A stretch of DNA of 64,000 nt from Enterovibrio norvegicus FF-33 (GCF_000286835.2 NZ_AJYD02000038.1:1950888-2014887); one strand, 5' to 3'. Shown: positions 1-8,850, numbered from the stretch's first letter. The notes: a model not told the origin generated them from the letters alone. A program made the numbers and translations.

Positions 1-587
1 ACCGTTAGCGCATGCTGGCCTTGAATGTCTTCACAAGCCCGCACACAGCGCGAACACACGATGCATTTGCTGGTATCGAAGGTGAAATACGGATTTGAGG
101 TGTCTTTTTCCATGTTGAGGTGATTCTCACCATCGAATCCATAGCGAACATCACGAAGTCCCACGGCACCTGCCATGTCTTGTAATTCGCAATCGCCATT
201 CACCGCACAGGTCAAACAATCCAGTGGATGATCAGAAATATACAACTCCATGACGTTACGACGTAACTTTTTGAGTGCACTGTTTTCGGTGGTCACTACC
301 ATCCCTTCAGCAACAGGTGTCGTACATGAGGCCGGTTTACCGCGCATGCCTTCAATTTCAACCACGCATAATCGGCAAGAACCAAACGCATCCAAGCTAT
401 CTGTTGCGCACAGTTTGGGGATTTGAATGTTCAAGGTTGAAGCGGCACGCATCACAGACGTGCCTTGTGGCACGGTGACAGGCCAACCATCAATCGAAAG
501 GGTCACTGTCTGCACATCTTCGCCTGTAATGGCAGGCGTGCCAAAATCCTTGCGGTCTTGCTCAATGGGAATGTAATACTCAACCAT
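1..587 (-). CDS. fdsA: NAD-dependent formate dehydrogenase alpha subunit (N-terminal part)
   Basis: Partial gene; only the first 195 residues lie inside the window. The visible part is the iron-sulfur entry arm of the molybdenum-containing, NAD-linked formate dehydrogenase. It carries a plant-type [2Fe-2S] cysteine set (C60, C71, C74, C88), a His/Cys3 [4Fe-4S] site (C124, C127, C133) and a C-x2-C-x2-C-x3-C ferredoxin motif starting at C175. The formate-oxidising Mo-bis-MGD domain would follow beyond the edge. The ATG at 587 is preceded by an AAGGAGC ribosome site. It is the third gene of fdsG-fdsB-fdsA, 52 bases after fdsB. Family function: formate to CO2 with electrons passed through FdsB to NAD+ in the cytoplasm. 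Confidence 0.93.
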   Translation of the reverse strand, partial: MVEYYIPIEQDRKDFGTPAITGEDVQTVTLSIDGWPVTVPQGTSVMRAASTLNIQIPKLCATDSLDAFGSCRLCVVEIEGMRGKPASCTTPVAEGMVVTTENSALKKLRRNVMELYISDHPLDCLTCAVNGDCELQDMAGAVGLRDVRYGFDGENHLNMEKDTSNPYFTFDTSKCIVCSRCVRACEDIQGQHALT

Positions 588-639
588 TGCTTTGCTCCTT
601 GCCGCGCTATTGCGCTGGCTTCGCTAGGTTATCTAAAAC

Positions 640-2217
640 TCATTGGTCTGCCTGCTCGGCAAGTCCAAAATCAAGGGGGAAATATTTCAGCGCACTTTTG
701 ACCGGATAAGGCGTCATGCCACCCATGGCGCAAAGCGAGCCTTGTTCCATGGTTTCACAAAGATCGCGCAGCAAAATCTCACTCTCTGCTTTCGCTTCAC
801 CGGTTTCAGTCATTAACTGGTCGATCACTTCCACACCGCGCACCGCACCAATGCGACACGGCGTGCATTTACCGCATGATTCAATACTGCAAAATTCCAT
901 CGCAAATCGCGCCATTTGGCTCATGTCAGTACGGTCGTCAAAGGCGACAATACCGCCGTGCCCTAACATGGCACCTTTGGTGGATAGTGCTTCGTAATCC
1001 ATGTCGATGTGCCATTCTGATTCCGGCAAATAAGCGCCCAACGGACCACCCAATTGCACGGCTTTTAGCGGCCTGCCGGTTTTGCTACCGCCACCGAATT
1101 CAAACAGCAACTCACGGATGGGCACCCCAAACGCAAGCTCAAACAGACCCCCTTGTTTAAGGTTTCCTGCTAACTGGATCGGCATGGTGCCGAGCGAACG
1201 TCCTTGACCGAAATTCTGATAATACTCCGCCCCTTGCGCCAGAATGGTGGGGATCGACGCTAGGGATATCACGTTGTTGATGACCGTTGGTTTACCAAAC
1301 AAACCTTGGATAGCTGGCAGAGGCGGCTTGCTTCTTACCAGTCCACGTTTTCCTTCAAGGCTTTCCATCAGCGAGGTTTCTTCGCCGCAAATGTACGCCC
1401 CAGCGCCGACGCGCAACTCGAGTTCAAACGAACAATGAGAACCGCAAATGTGATCGCCTAAATAACCTGCGGCTTTGGCCGTATCAATGGCTTTTTGGAA
1501 AATGTCACACGCTTTGGGATATTCAGATCGGGTATACACATAGCCATAATTTGCCCCTACCGCCATGGCGCAAATGAGCATCCCTTCAATCAAGGTGAAC
1601 GGGTCGCCTTCCATTAGCATGCGGTCTGCAAAGGTGCCGGAATCCCCTTCGTCGGCGTTGCAAATCACATACTTTTGGCGATCGACTTGATCCGCCACCG
1701 TCTGCCATTTGATACCTGTTGGGAACGCCGCTCCGCCGCGTCCACGTAAGCCCGATGCTTTGACTTCGTCCAAAATGCCTTGCGAGGACAATGCCAACGC
1801 ATTTTTAAGCCCGACAAACCCGCCGTGCTTTTGGTAATCATCAATATCGAGCGGGTCAACAATGCCTACGCGGGCAAAGGTCAATCGCTGTTGTTTCTTC
1901 ATATAAGAAATGTCTTCGGTAACGCCAAGACACAACGGGTGATTTAGCCCTGCATCGCCGTTGCCATCTGGGTCGAAAAAGCGAAGTGCTAACAAGGCAT
2001 CAACGTCATCTGGCGTCACAGGGCCGAACGCGATGCGCCCTTGCTCAGATTCCACTTCAACCATCGGCTCAAGCCAGAACATACCGCGCGACCCCGTGCG
2101 AACCACGACAATGTCTTCACCAAGGTTGGCTGCACTGTGCAACATGTGATCAGCAACCTGATCGGCACCGCGAGAGACGGCAGACGTATCAAGCGGAATA
2201 TAAATGCGATAACTCAT
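640..2217 (-). CDS. fdsB: NAD-dependent formate dehydrogenase beta subunit (FMN/NADH-binding)
   Basis: A 525-residue NuoF-like subunit that takes electrons from the alpha subunit and reduces NAD+. Residues 1-100 form the extra thioredoxin-like N-terminal region typical of FdsB. The flavin/NAD loop GRGGAAFPTG is at 159-168 and CNADEGDSG at 186-194. The C-terminal [4Fe-4S] site is formed by CGKCTPC (C448, C451, C454) with C496. Length and motif order fit the family. Its start overlaps the end of fdsG by four bases (ATGA), indicating translational coupling within one operon. Confidence 0.95.
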   Translation of the reverse strand: MSYRIYIPLDTSAVSRGADQVADHMLHSAANLGEDIVVVRTGSRGMFWLEPMVEVESEQGRIAFGPVTPDDVDALLALRFFDPDGNGDAGLNHPLCLGVTEDISYMKKQQRLTFARVGIVDPLDIDDYQKHGGFVGLKNALALSSQGILDEVKASGLRGRGGAAFPTGIKWQTVADQVDRQKYVICNADEGDSGTFADRMLMEGDPFTLIEGMLICAMAVGANYGYVYTRSEYPKACDIFQKAIDTAKAAGYLGDHICGSHCSFELELRVGAGAYICGEETSLMESLEGKRGLVRSKPPLPAIQGLFGKPTVINNVISLASIPTILAQGAEYYQNFGQGRSLGTMPIQLAGNLKQGGLFELAFGVPIRELLFEFGGGSKTGRPLKAVQLGGPLGAYLPESEWHIDMDYEALSTKGAMLGHGGIVAFDDRTDMSQMARFAMEFCSIESCGKCTPCRIGAVRGVEVIDQLMTETGEAKAESEILLRDLCETMEQGSLCAMGGMTPYPVKSALKYFPLDFGLAEQADQ

Positions 2218-2741
2218 GGCGCTTTTACCTCTATCACTTGTGTCAGTAACCCGTTAAGCAGGAGGTCAAACTCTTCGTCTGTCATGTCGCCATAGATTTG
2301 ATCGTCCACCCTCACAGCCGGTGAGTTCATGCAATTTCCAAGGCAATAGACAGGCTCCAACGTGAAATTGTTATCTCGTGTGGTTTGATGGTATTCGATA
2401 CCTAAGCGTGAACACGCATGCTGTTCAAGTGAACGCGAGCCCATTGACTGACACGACTCTGCGCGACAAATTTGAATGACATGGGCTCCCGGCGGGGTGT
2501 GACGAAACTCGTGATAGAAGCTAATCACACCATGCACGTCGGCATCGGAAAGATTCAGCCCTCTGGCGATCACCGGAACCGATGATGGAGGCACATAATT
2601 CAGCACCCCTTGAATATGATGAAGTACTGGCAGCAATGCACCTTGTTTGGCCTTTAGCGCATTTAGCGCTTCATTGACGGCTTGATATTCTTGTTCTGTC
2701 AGCGAGCGATGTAATGCTGGCTGTGACGCAGAGTTATCCAT
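2214..2741 (-). CDS. fdsG: NAD-dependent formate dehydrogenase gamma subunit
   Basis: A 175-residue NuoE-like protein with the thioredoxin-fold [2Fe-2S] cysteine pattern C92-x4-C97 and C133-x3-C137. It is the small electron-transfer partner of FdsB. It is the first gene of the fdsGBA operon and overlaps fdsB by four bases. The ATG at 2741 is used by all sensible reading. The 260-base gap upstream separates it from the divergent psuK gene, so both promoters must lie there. I see no fdsR-type LysR regulator in the window. Confidence 0.94.
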   Translation of the reverse strand: MDNSASQPALHRSLTEQEYQAVNEALNALKAKQGALLPVLHHIQGVLNYVPPSSVPVIARGLNLSDADVHGVISFYHEFRHTPPGAHVIQICRAESCQSMGSRSLEQHACSRLGIEYHQTTRDNNFTLEPVYCLGNCMNSPAVRVDDQIYGDMTDEEFDLLLNGLLTQVIEVKAP

Positions 2742-2961
2742 TTGCCTTCCTTGCTAAGCGAACTCGTCTTCCTAAGTGTAGTGGTATTTACGCCTCCTCC
2801 TGTTCTCGAAATGAGACCACTTTTACCCGTTTTACGACCTATGAGCCTAGGCAAGGCCATTGGGAAATGACTAATAATTCAGCATATTTTCATTTCACCA
2901 TCACACTTTGATTAATTATTGCTCAGTAACAATTGACAGTTTACACAGCAAGATAAAAACT

Positions 2962-2990
2962 AACATTTGTTTACTATCTAAACAGATGTT
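2962..2990 (+). promoter_or_regulatory. Operator-like inverted repeat before psuK
   Basis: Two 12-base arms (AACATTTGTTTA and TAAACAGATGTT) are inverted with one mismatch around a five-base centre, ending 12 bases before the psuK start codon. The position over the ribosome site/promoter and the DNA-binding domain fused to the PsuK kinase suggest an autoregulatory operator. Function is inferred from position and symmetry only. Confidence 0.55.
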
Positions 2991-3002
2991 AGGTGAGAGG
3001 CT

Positions 3003-4094
3003 ATGACCACCCGTGAAGATGAAATCCTGCAACTGATCAAAGATGATCCCTTTATTCAGCAACAGCGCATTGCCAAGTTGCTGAATATCAGCCGATCTTC
3101 AGTGGCGGTTCATATCATGAATATGACCAAAAAAGGCGTGATTCGCGGCAAGGGATACATTGTGGACCAACAACGATATGTGGTGGTCATTGGCGGCACC
3201 AACATTGATGTGTTAGGCCAACCCAATGCCGAATTGATTCCTAGAGACTCTAACCCTGGTAATATTTCTCATTCAGCAGGCGGCGTTGGGCGCAATATCG
3301 CGGAAAACCTGGCGCGATTAGGCACAGACGTCAAACTCATTTCTGTGGTAGGAGATGACACTTACGGCAGCATGGTACGAGATATCACGCGTCGTGCTGG
3401 CGTCGATGTTCGCGGGGTCAGCGTCTTAGAAAACGAAACCACTTCTACCTATTTGTCGTTGCTTGACCATGATGGCGATATGCTCGCTGCAGTCGCGGAT
3501 ATGTCTATTCTCGACAAACTAGATGTTTCTCTGATCAGCCGACAGGCAGAGATGATTCGCCACGCAGAAGCAATAGTGCTCGACACCAACCTCAGCGATA
3601 CCGTGTTGGCTTATGTGTTTAGCAACTTTAGTGATCAGGCTATTTATCTCGATACAGTGTCAGCAACCAAAGCGATGAAAGCCCGCCCTTATTTGTCACA
3701 CATCCACACCCTGAAACCTAACTTGGTGGAAGCGCAGATGATTTCCGGAATGACGGTGGAATCCGAATCAGACATCGACGAAATGGCGGATTGGTTTATC
3801 CAACACGGTGTTCAACGGCTGTTTCTTAGTATGGGAGCTGACGGCATCTTGTTCCGAACACCCCGAGAAGAACGTCTTATCCGCCCTGTTACGTCGCACA
3901 TCATTAATACCAATGGTGCAGGTGATGCGTTTTTAGCTGGCCTCGTACACGGCCAACTACAAGGCATGAAAGAAGCCGACGCTTGCGAGTTTGCTGCAAG
4001 TTGCTCCGCGCTTGCCATGGAACACATCAATACCATTAACCCAGACATTACCGAACTTTTGGTTCAACAACGCATTGAGGGCGTCTTATGCTAA
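3003..4094 (+). CDS. psuK: Pseudouridine kinase with N-terminal winged-helix domain
   Basis: A 363-residue PfkB-family sugar/nucleoside kinase. Residues 1-52 are a winged helix-turn-helix (QQRIAKLLNISRSSVAVHI is the recognition region), like E. coli YeiI-type kinases. The kinase starts at about residue 60 with VVIGGTNIDVLG and ends with the PfkB signature NTNGAGDAFLAGL containing the catalytic Asp. It is assigned as pseudouridine kinase because it overlaps psuG by seven bases; together they turn pseudouridine into pseudouridine 5'-phosphate and then uracil plus ribose 5-phosphate. The fused HTH plus the palindrome just upstream suggest that it regulates its own operon. The exact substrate rests on context. 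Confidence 0.88.
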   Translation: MTTREDEILQLIKDDPFIQQQRIAKLLNISRSSVAVHIMNMTKKGVIRGKGYIVDQQRYVVVIGGTNIDVLGQPNAELIPRDSNPGNISHSAGGVGRNIAENLARLGTDVKLISVVGDDTYGSMVRDITRRAGVDVRGVSVLENETTSTYLSLLDHDGDMLAAVADMSILDKLDVSLISRQAEMIRHAEAIVLDTNLSDTVLAYVFSNFSDQAIYLDTVSATKAMKARPYLSHIHTLKPNLVEAQMISGMTVESESDIDEMADWFIQHGVQRLFLSMGADGILFRTPREERLIRPVTSHIINTNGAGDAFLAGLVHGQLQGMKEADACEFAASCSALAMEHINTINPDITELLVQQRIEGVLC

Positions 4095-5002
4095 ATCCTT
4101 ATCTCAATATACATCCTGACGTAAAAGCCGCCTTAGATGCTGGTCAGCCTGTTGTAGCGCTTGAGTCCACCATTATTTCCCACGGTATGCCCTACCCAGA
4201 AAATGTCGAAACAGCGTTACGCGTTGAGCAAACTGTAAGAGACAATGGTGCCGTGCCGGCAACGATTGCGATTCTCAAGGGCCGTTTAAAAATTGGACTC
4301 TCGCAAGAAGAAATTACTTACCTCGGTAAGCGCGGTCAGGACGCCATAAAAACCAGTCGCCGCGATATTCCGTTTATTGTGGCAAACCGATGTGACGGCG
4401 CAACCACGGTCGCATCCACGATGATTTTGGCGGATATGGCTGGCATTCGCGTGTTCGCGACAGGCGGTATTGGCGGCGTTCATCGCGGCGCTGAAACCAC
4501 TTTCGATATCTCTGCTGATTTGGAGGAGCTTGCTCAAACCAATGTTGCTGTCGTTTGTGCGGGTATCAAATCTATCTTGGATTTAGGTCTGACTTTGGAA
4601 TATCTCGAAACCAAAGGTGTACCTGTGATCGGCTACCAAACAGATACCCTTCCCGCTTTCTATACCCGTGAGAGCGAATTTGGCGTCGACTATCGCCTTG
4701 ATTCTCCCGAAGAGGTGGCTGCAGCACTAAATGCTAAATGGTCAATGTCACTGAAAGGTGGTGTCGTGATAGCCAACCCGATCCCTCCTGAACACGCCAT
4801 GGCTTCAGCCTTGATAAATGGTGTGATTGCAGAAGCTATTACCGAAATGGATGAAAAGGGCATTAAAGGCAAAGACTCAACCCCATTTTTGCTGGCGAAA
4901 GTTGCTGAGAAAACTCAGGGAAGCAGCTTAAAAGCAAATATTGCATTAGTACTGAACAACGCCAAACTAGCGGCGAACGTGGCGGCTTCGTTTTGCAAAT
5001 AA
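4088..5002 (+). CDS. psuG: Pseudouridine-5'-phosphate glycosidase
   Basis: A 304-residue protein covering the whole PsuG family. The N-terminal ALESTIISHGMPYP segment contains the conserved catalytic Glu; KTSRRD near residue 95 contains the conserved Lys; ATGGIGGVHRGAE and the C-terminal SLKANIALVLNNAKLA are also family blocks. PsuG cleaves the C-glycosidic bond of pseudouridine 5'-phosphate to uracil and ribose 5-phosphate. It is translationally coupled to psuK by a seven-base overlap. No dedicated pseudouridine transporter (psuT/nupX type) follows; the next gene is a regulator behind a hairpin. Confidence 0.95.
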   Translation: MLNPYLNIHPDVKAALDAGQPVVALESTIISHGMPYPENVETALRVEQTVRDNGAVPATIAILKGRLKIGLSQEEITYLGKRGQDAIKTSRRDIPFIVANRCDGATTVASTMILADMAGIRVFATGGIGGVHRGAETTFDISADLEELAQTNVAVVCAGIKSILDLGLTLEYLETKGVPVIGYQTDTLPAFYTRESEFGVDYRLDSPEEVAAALNAKWSMSLKGGVVIANPIPPEHAMASALINGVIAEAITEMDEKGIKGKDSTPFLLAKVAEKTQGSSLKANIALVLNNAKLAANVAASFCK

Positions 5003-5071
5003 CTGCATCTTGCTAAAAGCCGTGGGATGAAACTCACTCACTCCACACACCCAAATAATGTTTACACGTCT

Positions 5072-5110
5072 AAACACATTACTCCTACACACCCGCGGAG
5101 TAATGTGTTT
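5072..5110 (+). terminator. Strong hairpin after psuG
   Basis: A perfect 14-base inverted repeat (AAACACATTACTCC / GGAGTAATGTGTTT) with an 11-base loop, 70 bases after the psuG stop. The tract that follows is only CATTTTCG, so termination is plausible but the U-run is weak. The left arm overlaps a TGTTTACACGTCTAAACA element resembling the palindrome in front of psuK, so part of it might instead bind the PsuK HTH. Confidence 0.6.
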
Positions 5111-5323
5111 CATTTTCGATAATCAGCCCCATCATTCCTCATATTTTCAAGAAACATCGCCTTTAATGGACAGATTTGGACGTTCGAATTTTACTTTTTG
5201 TTAACAATGTCCTACGCAGAGGTTATGAGCCACTAATACTGCTGGCTGATTTCAATACGAACTGTAATGAATTTAAACATGGACGGTTTAGATCACTAAA
5301 CCCATAACGGAGGGGTTCCATCA
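5111..5323. other. Leader region of the GlxA-type regulator
   Basis: Together with 5003-5110 this makes a 321-base non-coding gap. Apart from the hairpin I see only an AT-rich upstream stretch and, just before the ATG at 5324, the strong ribosome site GGAGGGG. No recognisable operator is evident. Confidence 0.4.
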
Positions 5324-6364
5324 ATGGGCTCAGTATCCTCAATTCACCAACCTGTCCGGCTTGGTTTCTACCTTTGCAATGGCTTCACCATGCTGGCGAT
5401 GGCATCTGCCATTGAAGTATTGCGAATGGCCAACCGATTGTCTGGCGAAACGTTATACGAATGGTTTACCTTGAGCGAAGACGGTCACCCTGTGTCTGCT
5501 AGCGACTCACTAACCATCAATGTGGACGAACACATTAAGACTCAACGAGAGGTTGATATTGTGGTTGTGTGTGGCGGCGTTGATATCGAACGTAACTACA
5601 CGCCCAAATTGCTCAGTTGGCTGGCTTTACAAGATCGCAAACACAAAACCCTTGGTGCCATTTGTACGGGTAGTTATGTGTTAGCAAAAGCCGGACTAAT
5701 GAAAGATAAAACATGTTCCATTCACTGGGAGAATTTGGCCGGATTTCAGGAAGCCTTCCCATCTGTAAGAGTCAGTAACAAGCTGTTTTCCCTGTGTGAG
5801 AAAAGAATGACCAGTGCAGGTGGGACCGCACCTATGGACATGATACTGAGCATGGTGACACAAGAGCATGGAAATAAGCTGAGTGCCGCAATTTCAGAAA
5901 TGTTCATGTGTGAGCGCGTGAGAAACAGTGAAGATGTTCAAAAAGTGCCGCTCCGGAACCTGATTGGTACAGCGCAACCAAAACTGTTGGAAACCGTATC
6001 ATTAATGGAAGCCAATCTTGAAGAGCCCTTTTGCATTGATGAATTGGCTGCGTTGGTGCTTTTGTCACGACGCCAATTGGAAAGGCTTTTTCAACGTCAC
6101 ATACAGTGTTCGCCTTCGCGCTACTATCTGCATTTAAGGTTAAGCCGCGCAAGGCAGCTCCTGAATCAAACCAATTTGTCGATCATCGAAATATCTATTG
6201 CCTGTGGCTTTGTTTCTACGCCGCACTTTAGTAAATGCTATCGCGACTATTTTGGCATTCCGCCGCGAGAAGAGCGCCTTGGGCTCAAACAAGCTCAACA
6301 TCCGCCAACACCAGCAGTGGAAGCAACTCTGGTAGCGACAAACGGTGAGCAAATAGCCAGTTAG
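5324..6364 (+). CDS. GlxA/GbdR-type AraC-family transcriptional regulator
   Basis: A 346-residue regulator with an N-terminal DJ-1/PfpI (class I glutamine amidotransferase-like) domain at about 12-190, including VVCGGVD and GAICTGSYVLAKAGL, and a C-terminal AraC helix-turn-helix pair at about 235-325 (LSRRQLERLF, IIEISIACGFVSTPHFSKCYRDYFG). The wording of the first domain (ASAIEVLRMANRLSGE) resembles the Pseudomonas betaine/dimethylglycine regulator GbdR and the arginine regulator ArgR. Because dgcB and ETF genes lie in the same window, a betaine-responsive role is possible, but they are 55 kb away and no shared operator was identified. Confidence 0.88.
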   Translation: MGSVSSIHQPVRLGFYLCNGFTMLAMASAIEVLRMANRLSGETLYEWFTLSEDGHPVSASDSLTINVDEHIKTQREVDIVVVCGGVDIERNYTPKLLSWLALQDRKHKTLGAICTGSYVLAKAGLMKDKTCSIHWENLAGFQEAFPSVRVSNKLFSLCEKRMTSAGGTAPMDMILSMVTQEHGNKLSAAISEMFMCERVRNSEDVQKVPLRNLIGTAQPKLLETVSLMEANLEEPFCIDELAALVLLSRRQLERLFQRHIQCSPSRYYLHLRLSRARQLLNQTNLSIIEISIACGFVSTPHFSKCYRDYFGIPPREERLGLKQAQHPPTPAVEATLVATNGEQIAS

Positions 6365-6395
6365 CGGAACTTATCCAGTTCAACATTGCCCATCT

Positions 6396-6424
6396 AGCCC
6401 GAACATTATTATTCGGGCTTTTTT
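6396..6424 (+). terminator. Rho-independent terminator after the GlxA-type regulator
   Basis: An eight-base stem AGCCCGAA/TTCGGGCT with an eight-base loop runs directly into a T-run, 32 bases after the stop codon of the regulator. Confidence 0.88.
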
Positions 6425-6898
6425 CGCATAGATTTTACGCCTTTCCTTTCACCTGAATTTCACCGCTCAAATATTAACCACACAGCAGAAACACCCTAAT
6501 AATGAGTAGCGTAAGCATCCAATCTGCCAATAAAACTAGGCTGCTTTAAAGATGAATAAGCAGTGAGACTCATACACAAAACCCCGATAAACCATTACTT
6601 TTTTTGTCAAAGAATAAAGTATGTGCTGTTTTAACCTAGATCGTTAACACGCTAAATTTAAAGATCAAATCGTTAAAAATCGGAATGACAATTGTATCAA
6701 TTAAATGTTACCCAGAGGGTTATCCACCGTTTCTGTGGGTAACTTTATTTGCGAAGCGTAATATATTGAACTATCGAACTTAATTTCTCTTCACGGTGTA
6801 ATTTGCGATCTGATACGTAGATTGCTGAGTTTGATTTCCGCCATTTATCAATGAGATATAATCTATCTAAAAAATCAGGCATTGGAATTTCTCGTCAT
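6425..6898. other. Intergenic region with one hairpin, no gene seen
   Basis: About 470 AT-rich bases between the terminator and the SDR gene. The only structure noticed is an eight-base inverted repeat GTTACCCA/TGGGTAAC at 6707-6743 with a 21-base loop followed by TTTATTT, which might be a weak terminator or part of a leader. No open reading frame with a ribosome site is present. Confidence 0.4.
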
Positions 6899-7585
6899 AT
6901 GAATACAGTTTTAGTCACGGGAGCAACCCGAGGGATTGGGCTTGAGTTAGTCAAGCAGTTCCTTGAAAACGGAAATCAAGTCTTCGCGACCTACCGAGGC
7001 CACACACCGCCCGACGCCCTCAATGCACTGTTATCGACCAATCAACTTTCACTGCGTCCTTTACAGGTCACTGATGAAAAAAGCATCGCAGAACTTGTTA
7101 CGATACTTGATGGTATCGCCATCGACATTCTCATCAACAATGCTGGCAGCATTGGACCTGTAAATCAGTCCTATCAAGATATGGACGCCAAAGGTTGGGC
7201 AGAAGCATTTAGAGTAAACACTATCGCGCCATTAATGGTCACAAGTGCGCTCATACCAAACCTTGCTATAAGTGACTCACCCCGCGTGATCACGATATCC
7301 AGTCAAATGGGCTCATTGCATCGCGAATCTGTCGGCATGCATGCTTACCGAAGTTCAAAAGCAGCAGTGAACAAAGTCATGCAGGTACTTGCTTTGGAAT
7401 TGAAAGAGAAGGGTATTATTGTCTGCCCCGTTCATCCAGGATGGGTGAGAACTGACATGGGGGGTGAAGACGCTGAAATATCCGCAAAGGAAAGTGCACA
7501 AGGCATTGTTGCACTGACCAGCCAGCTGACCCTTGCAGACACAGGAAAGTTCTTAACATGGGAAGGGAAAGAGCATGCATGGTAA
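6899..7585 (+). CDS. Short-chain dehydrogenase/reductase (C-factor-like)
   Basis: A classical SDR of about 228 residues. The Rossmann NAD(P) motif TGATRGIG is at residues 6-13, NNAG occurs in the middle, and the catalytic YRSSK (Tyr-x3-Lys) follows a conserved Ser in ISSQMG. Substrate is unknown; the sequence is closest in style to CsgA/C-factor and sniffer-type SDRs. I chose the ATG at 6899 because it places the first beta strand (TVLVTG) at the usual distance from the N-terminus; an upstream in-frame ATG at 6851 would add 16 residues. It overlaps the next gene by 11 bases, suggesting co-transcription with the acetyltransferase. Confidence 0.88.
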   Translation: MNTVLVTGATRGIGLELVKQFLENGNQVFATYRGHTPPDALNALLSTNQLSLRPLQVTDEKSIAELVTILDGIAIDILINNAGSIGPVNQSYQDMDAKGWAEAFRVNTIAPLMVTSALIPNLAISDSPRVITISSQMGSLHRESVGMHAYRSSKAAVNKVMQVLALELKEKGIIVCPVHPGWVRTDMGGEDAEISAKESAQGIVALTSQLTLADTGKFLTWEGKEHAW

Positions 7586-8030
7586 AGAAACCGCGACTTT
7601 TCAACAGATCACCACTGAATCCCCACTCTATGCACAAGCGTTACACCTGCGCTATGCGCTATTTTTTGAAATGCACCATCTTCCCTTTGAAACGGTTTTT
7701 GATGATCTCGAAGCGACCAGTCAGCACTTTTCCTTTGCCGATCACGAAAATATCCTTGCTTACGGCAGATTAAGTGCTCTCTCAAACGGCTCCATGAAGA
7801 TTTCACAGATGGTGGTTGCACAGGAAGTTCAACAAAAAGGCTTTGGCTCAATGCTGTTGAATAGAATCGTTGAACACGCCGATCATTTAGGCACCAAAAA
7901 AATAGAGCTGAACGCTCGCATACAAGCGATATCTATGTACGAAAAAGCAGGATTTATATCCGTGGGAAATATTTACCTCTCAAAATCTACCCAAGTAGAA
8001 CACATCAGAATGGAGCGATTACTTTCATGA
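7575..8030 (+). CDS. GNAT-family N-acetyltransferase
   Basis: A 151-residue acetyltransferase of the GNAT fold. The acetyl-CoA loop is visible as VQQKGFGSMLLNRIVEHA (motif A, Q-x-x-G-x-G type), followed by KIELNARIQAISMYEKAGF (motif B), as in ElaA-like proteins. The acceptor substrate is unknown. It starts inside the end of the SDR gene (11-base overlap) and is followed by a bidirectional terminator. Confidence 0.85.
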   Translation: MHGKETATFQQITTESPLYAQALHLRYALFFEMHHLPFETVFDDLEATSQHFSFADHENILAYGRLSALSNGSMKISQMVVAQEVQQKGFGSMLLNRIVEHADHLGTKKIELNARIQAISMYEKAGFISVGNIYLSKSTQVEHIRMERLLS

Positions 8031-8042
8031 ATAAAATAAAAA

Positions 8043-8062
8043 GCCGAAATCAACATTTCGGC
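8043..8062. terminator. Bidirectional terminator between acetyltransferase and Hsp20 genes
   Basis: GCCGAAAT/ATTTCGGC stem with a four-base loop, flanked by A-rich and T-rich sides, lying between two convergent genes (stops at 8030 and 8107). Confidence 0.8.
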
Positions 8063-8106
8063 CTTTAACTATCACATTAAAATATCAGCGTTAATACCAA
8101 TAAGCG

Positions 8107-8571
8107 TTACGCTATCATTTCTTCTTTTGGCTCAACACTGTCTGTCTTAGCCGTATTAATCACAACAGTTCTTGGCTTCATCGCTTCAGGCACGATTTTC
8201 AAAAGGTTAATGGTTAATAAACCATTCTCTAAATCAGCCCCCGTCACTTCGATATAATCAGCAAGATTGAACTTACGCTCGAACGTACGGTTAGCAATAC
8301 CTTGGTAAAGGAAATTCTTACCTTCTACCTTGCCTTTTTCACCACGGATAGAGAGCACGCCACGCTCAACATTGATGTTAAGCTCCTCTTGCGTGAAGCC
8401 TGCCACAGCAAGGGTGATGGAGTAGTAGTTGTCTTCTAAAGACTCTATGTTGTATGGGGGGTAGCCGCCCGCCGCGCTTTCTGCACGGAATGCGGTATCC
8501 AACAATGACGCGAAGCGGTCAAAACCCACACTGTTACGGTATAGCGGTGTCAAATCGATAGTTTTCATCAT
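8107..8571 (-). CDS. ibpA: Small heat-shock protein, IbpA/Hsp20 family
   Basis: A 154-residue alpha-crystallin-domain chaperone. The N-terminal MKTIDLTPLYRNSVGFDR segment is the hallmark of IbpA/IbpB. The alpha-crystallin domain spans about 35-130, with GVLSIRGEK and RTFERKFNLADYIEV; the C-terminal I-x-I-type anchor is probably KIVPEAMKPRTVVI, slightly altered from IPE. It holds unfolding proteins in the cytoplasm for later refolding. A sigma-32-type promoter and a hairpin that hides the ribosome site precede it (see separate entries), matching heat control at transcription and translation. Two ATG codons are tandem; the first (8571) is given. Confidence 0.95.
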   Translation of the reverse strand: MMKTIDLTPLYRNSVGFDRFASLLDTAFRAESAAGGYPPYNIESLEDNYYSITLAVAGFTQEELNINVERGVLSIRGEKGKVEGKNFLYQGIANRTFERKFNLADYIEVTGADLENGLLTINLLKIVPEAMKPRTVVINTAKTDSVEPKEEMIA

Positions 8572-8593
8572 ATATCCTCCAATGAAGCGATAT
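8572..8593 (-). promoter_or_regulatory. ROSE-like RNA thermometer hairpin at the ibpA ribosome site
   Basis: Read on the minus strand, the 22 bases directly before the start codon fold into AUAUC/GAUAU and CUUC/GGAG helices separated by one unpaired G, with a three-base AUU loop. The UCGCU element facing the Shine-Dalgarno GGAGGA matches the U(U/C)GCU signature of ROSE thermometers found before ibpA genes. The ribosome site is fully buried, so melting on heating would release it. The fold was drawn by eye, not computed. Confidence 0.72.
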
Positions 8594-8658
8594 TGGTTAT
8601 TTAATTATTAATGATTATCCAAGGTCGCACGAATATCGCCACAACCTCTTCACCGATA

Positions 8659-8688
8659 TATTTGGAGGTAACACATGACACTTTCAAG
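8659..8688 (-). promoter_or_regulatory. Sigma-32 (heat-shock) promoter of ibpA
   Basis: On the minus strand the -35 element CTTGAAA (8682-8688) is a perfect match to the RpoH consensus. Fourteen bases further is CTCCAAATA (8659-8667), matching seven of the eight defined positions of CCCCATnTA. Transcription would begin near 8650, giving a leader of about 80 bases ending in the thermometer hairpin. Confidence 0.8.
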
Positions 8689-8850
8689 TGATTAAATATA
8701 AATATTTTTCAAAACCGCTCTAAGGCACTGAATGGATTAGATAATATTTTATATATTTTCTAGCCAAAACTTGGGGTGAAACATTAGATTAACATTTCAC
8801 TATTGGGGCAAATTAAACGTATTTCAACCCAAACATTATCTCGACGTTGC

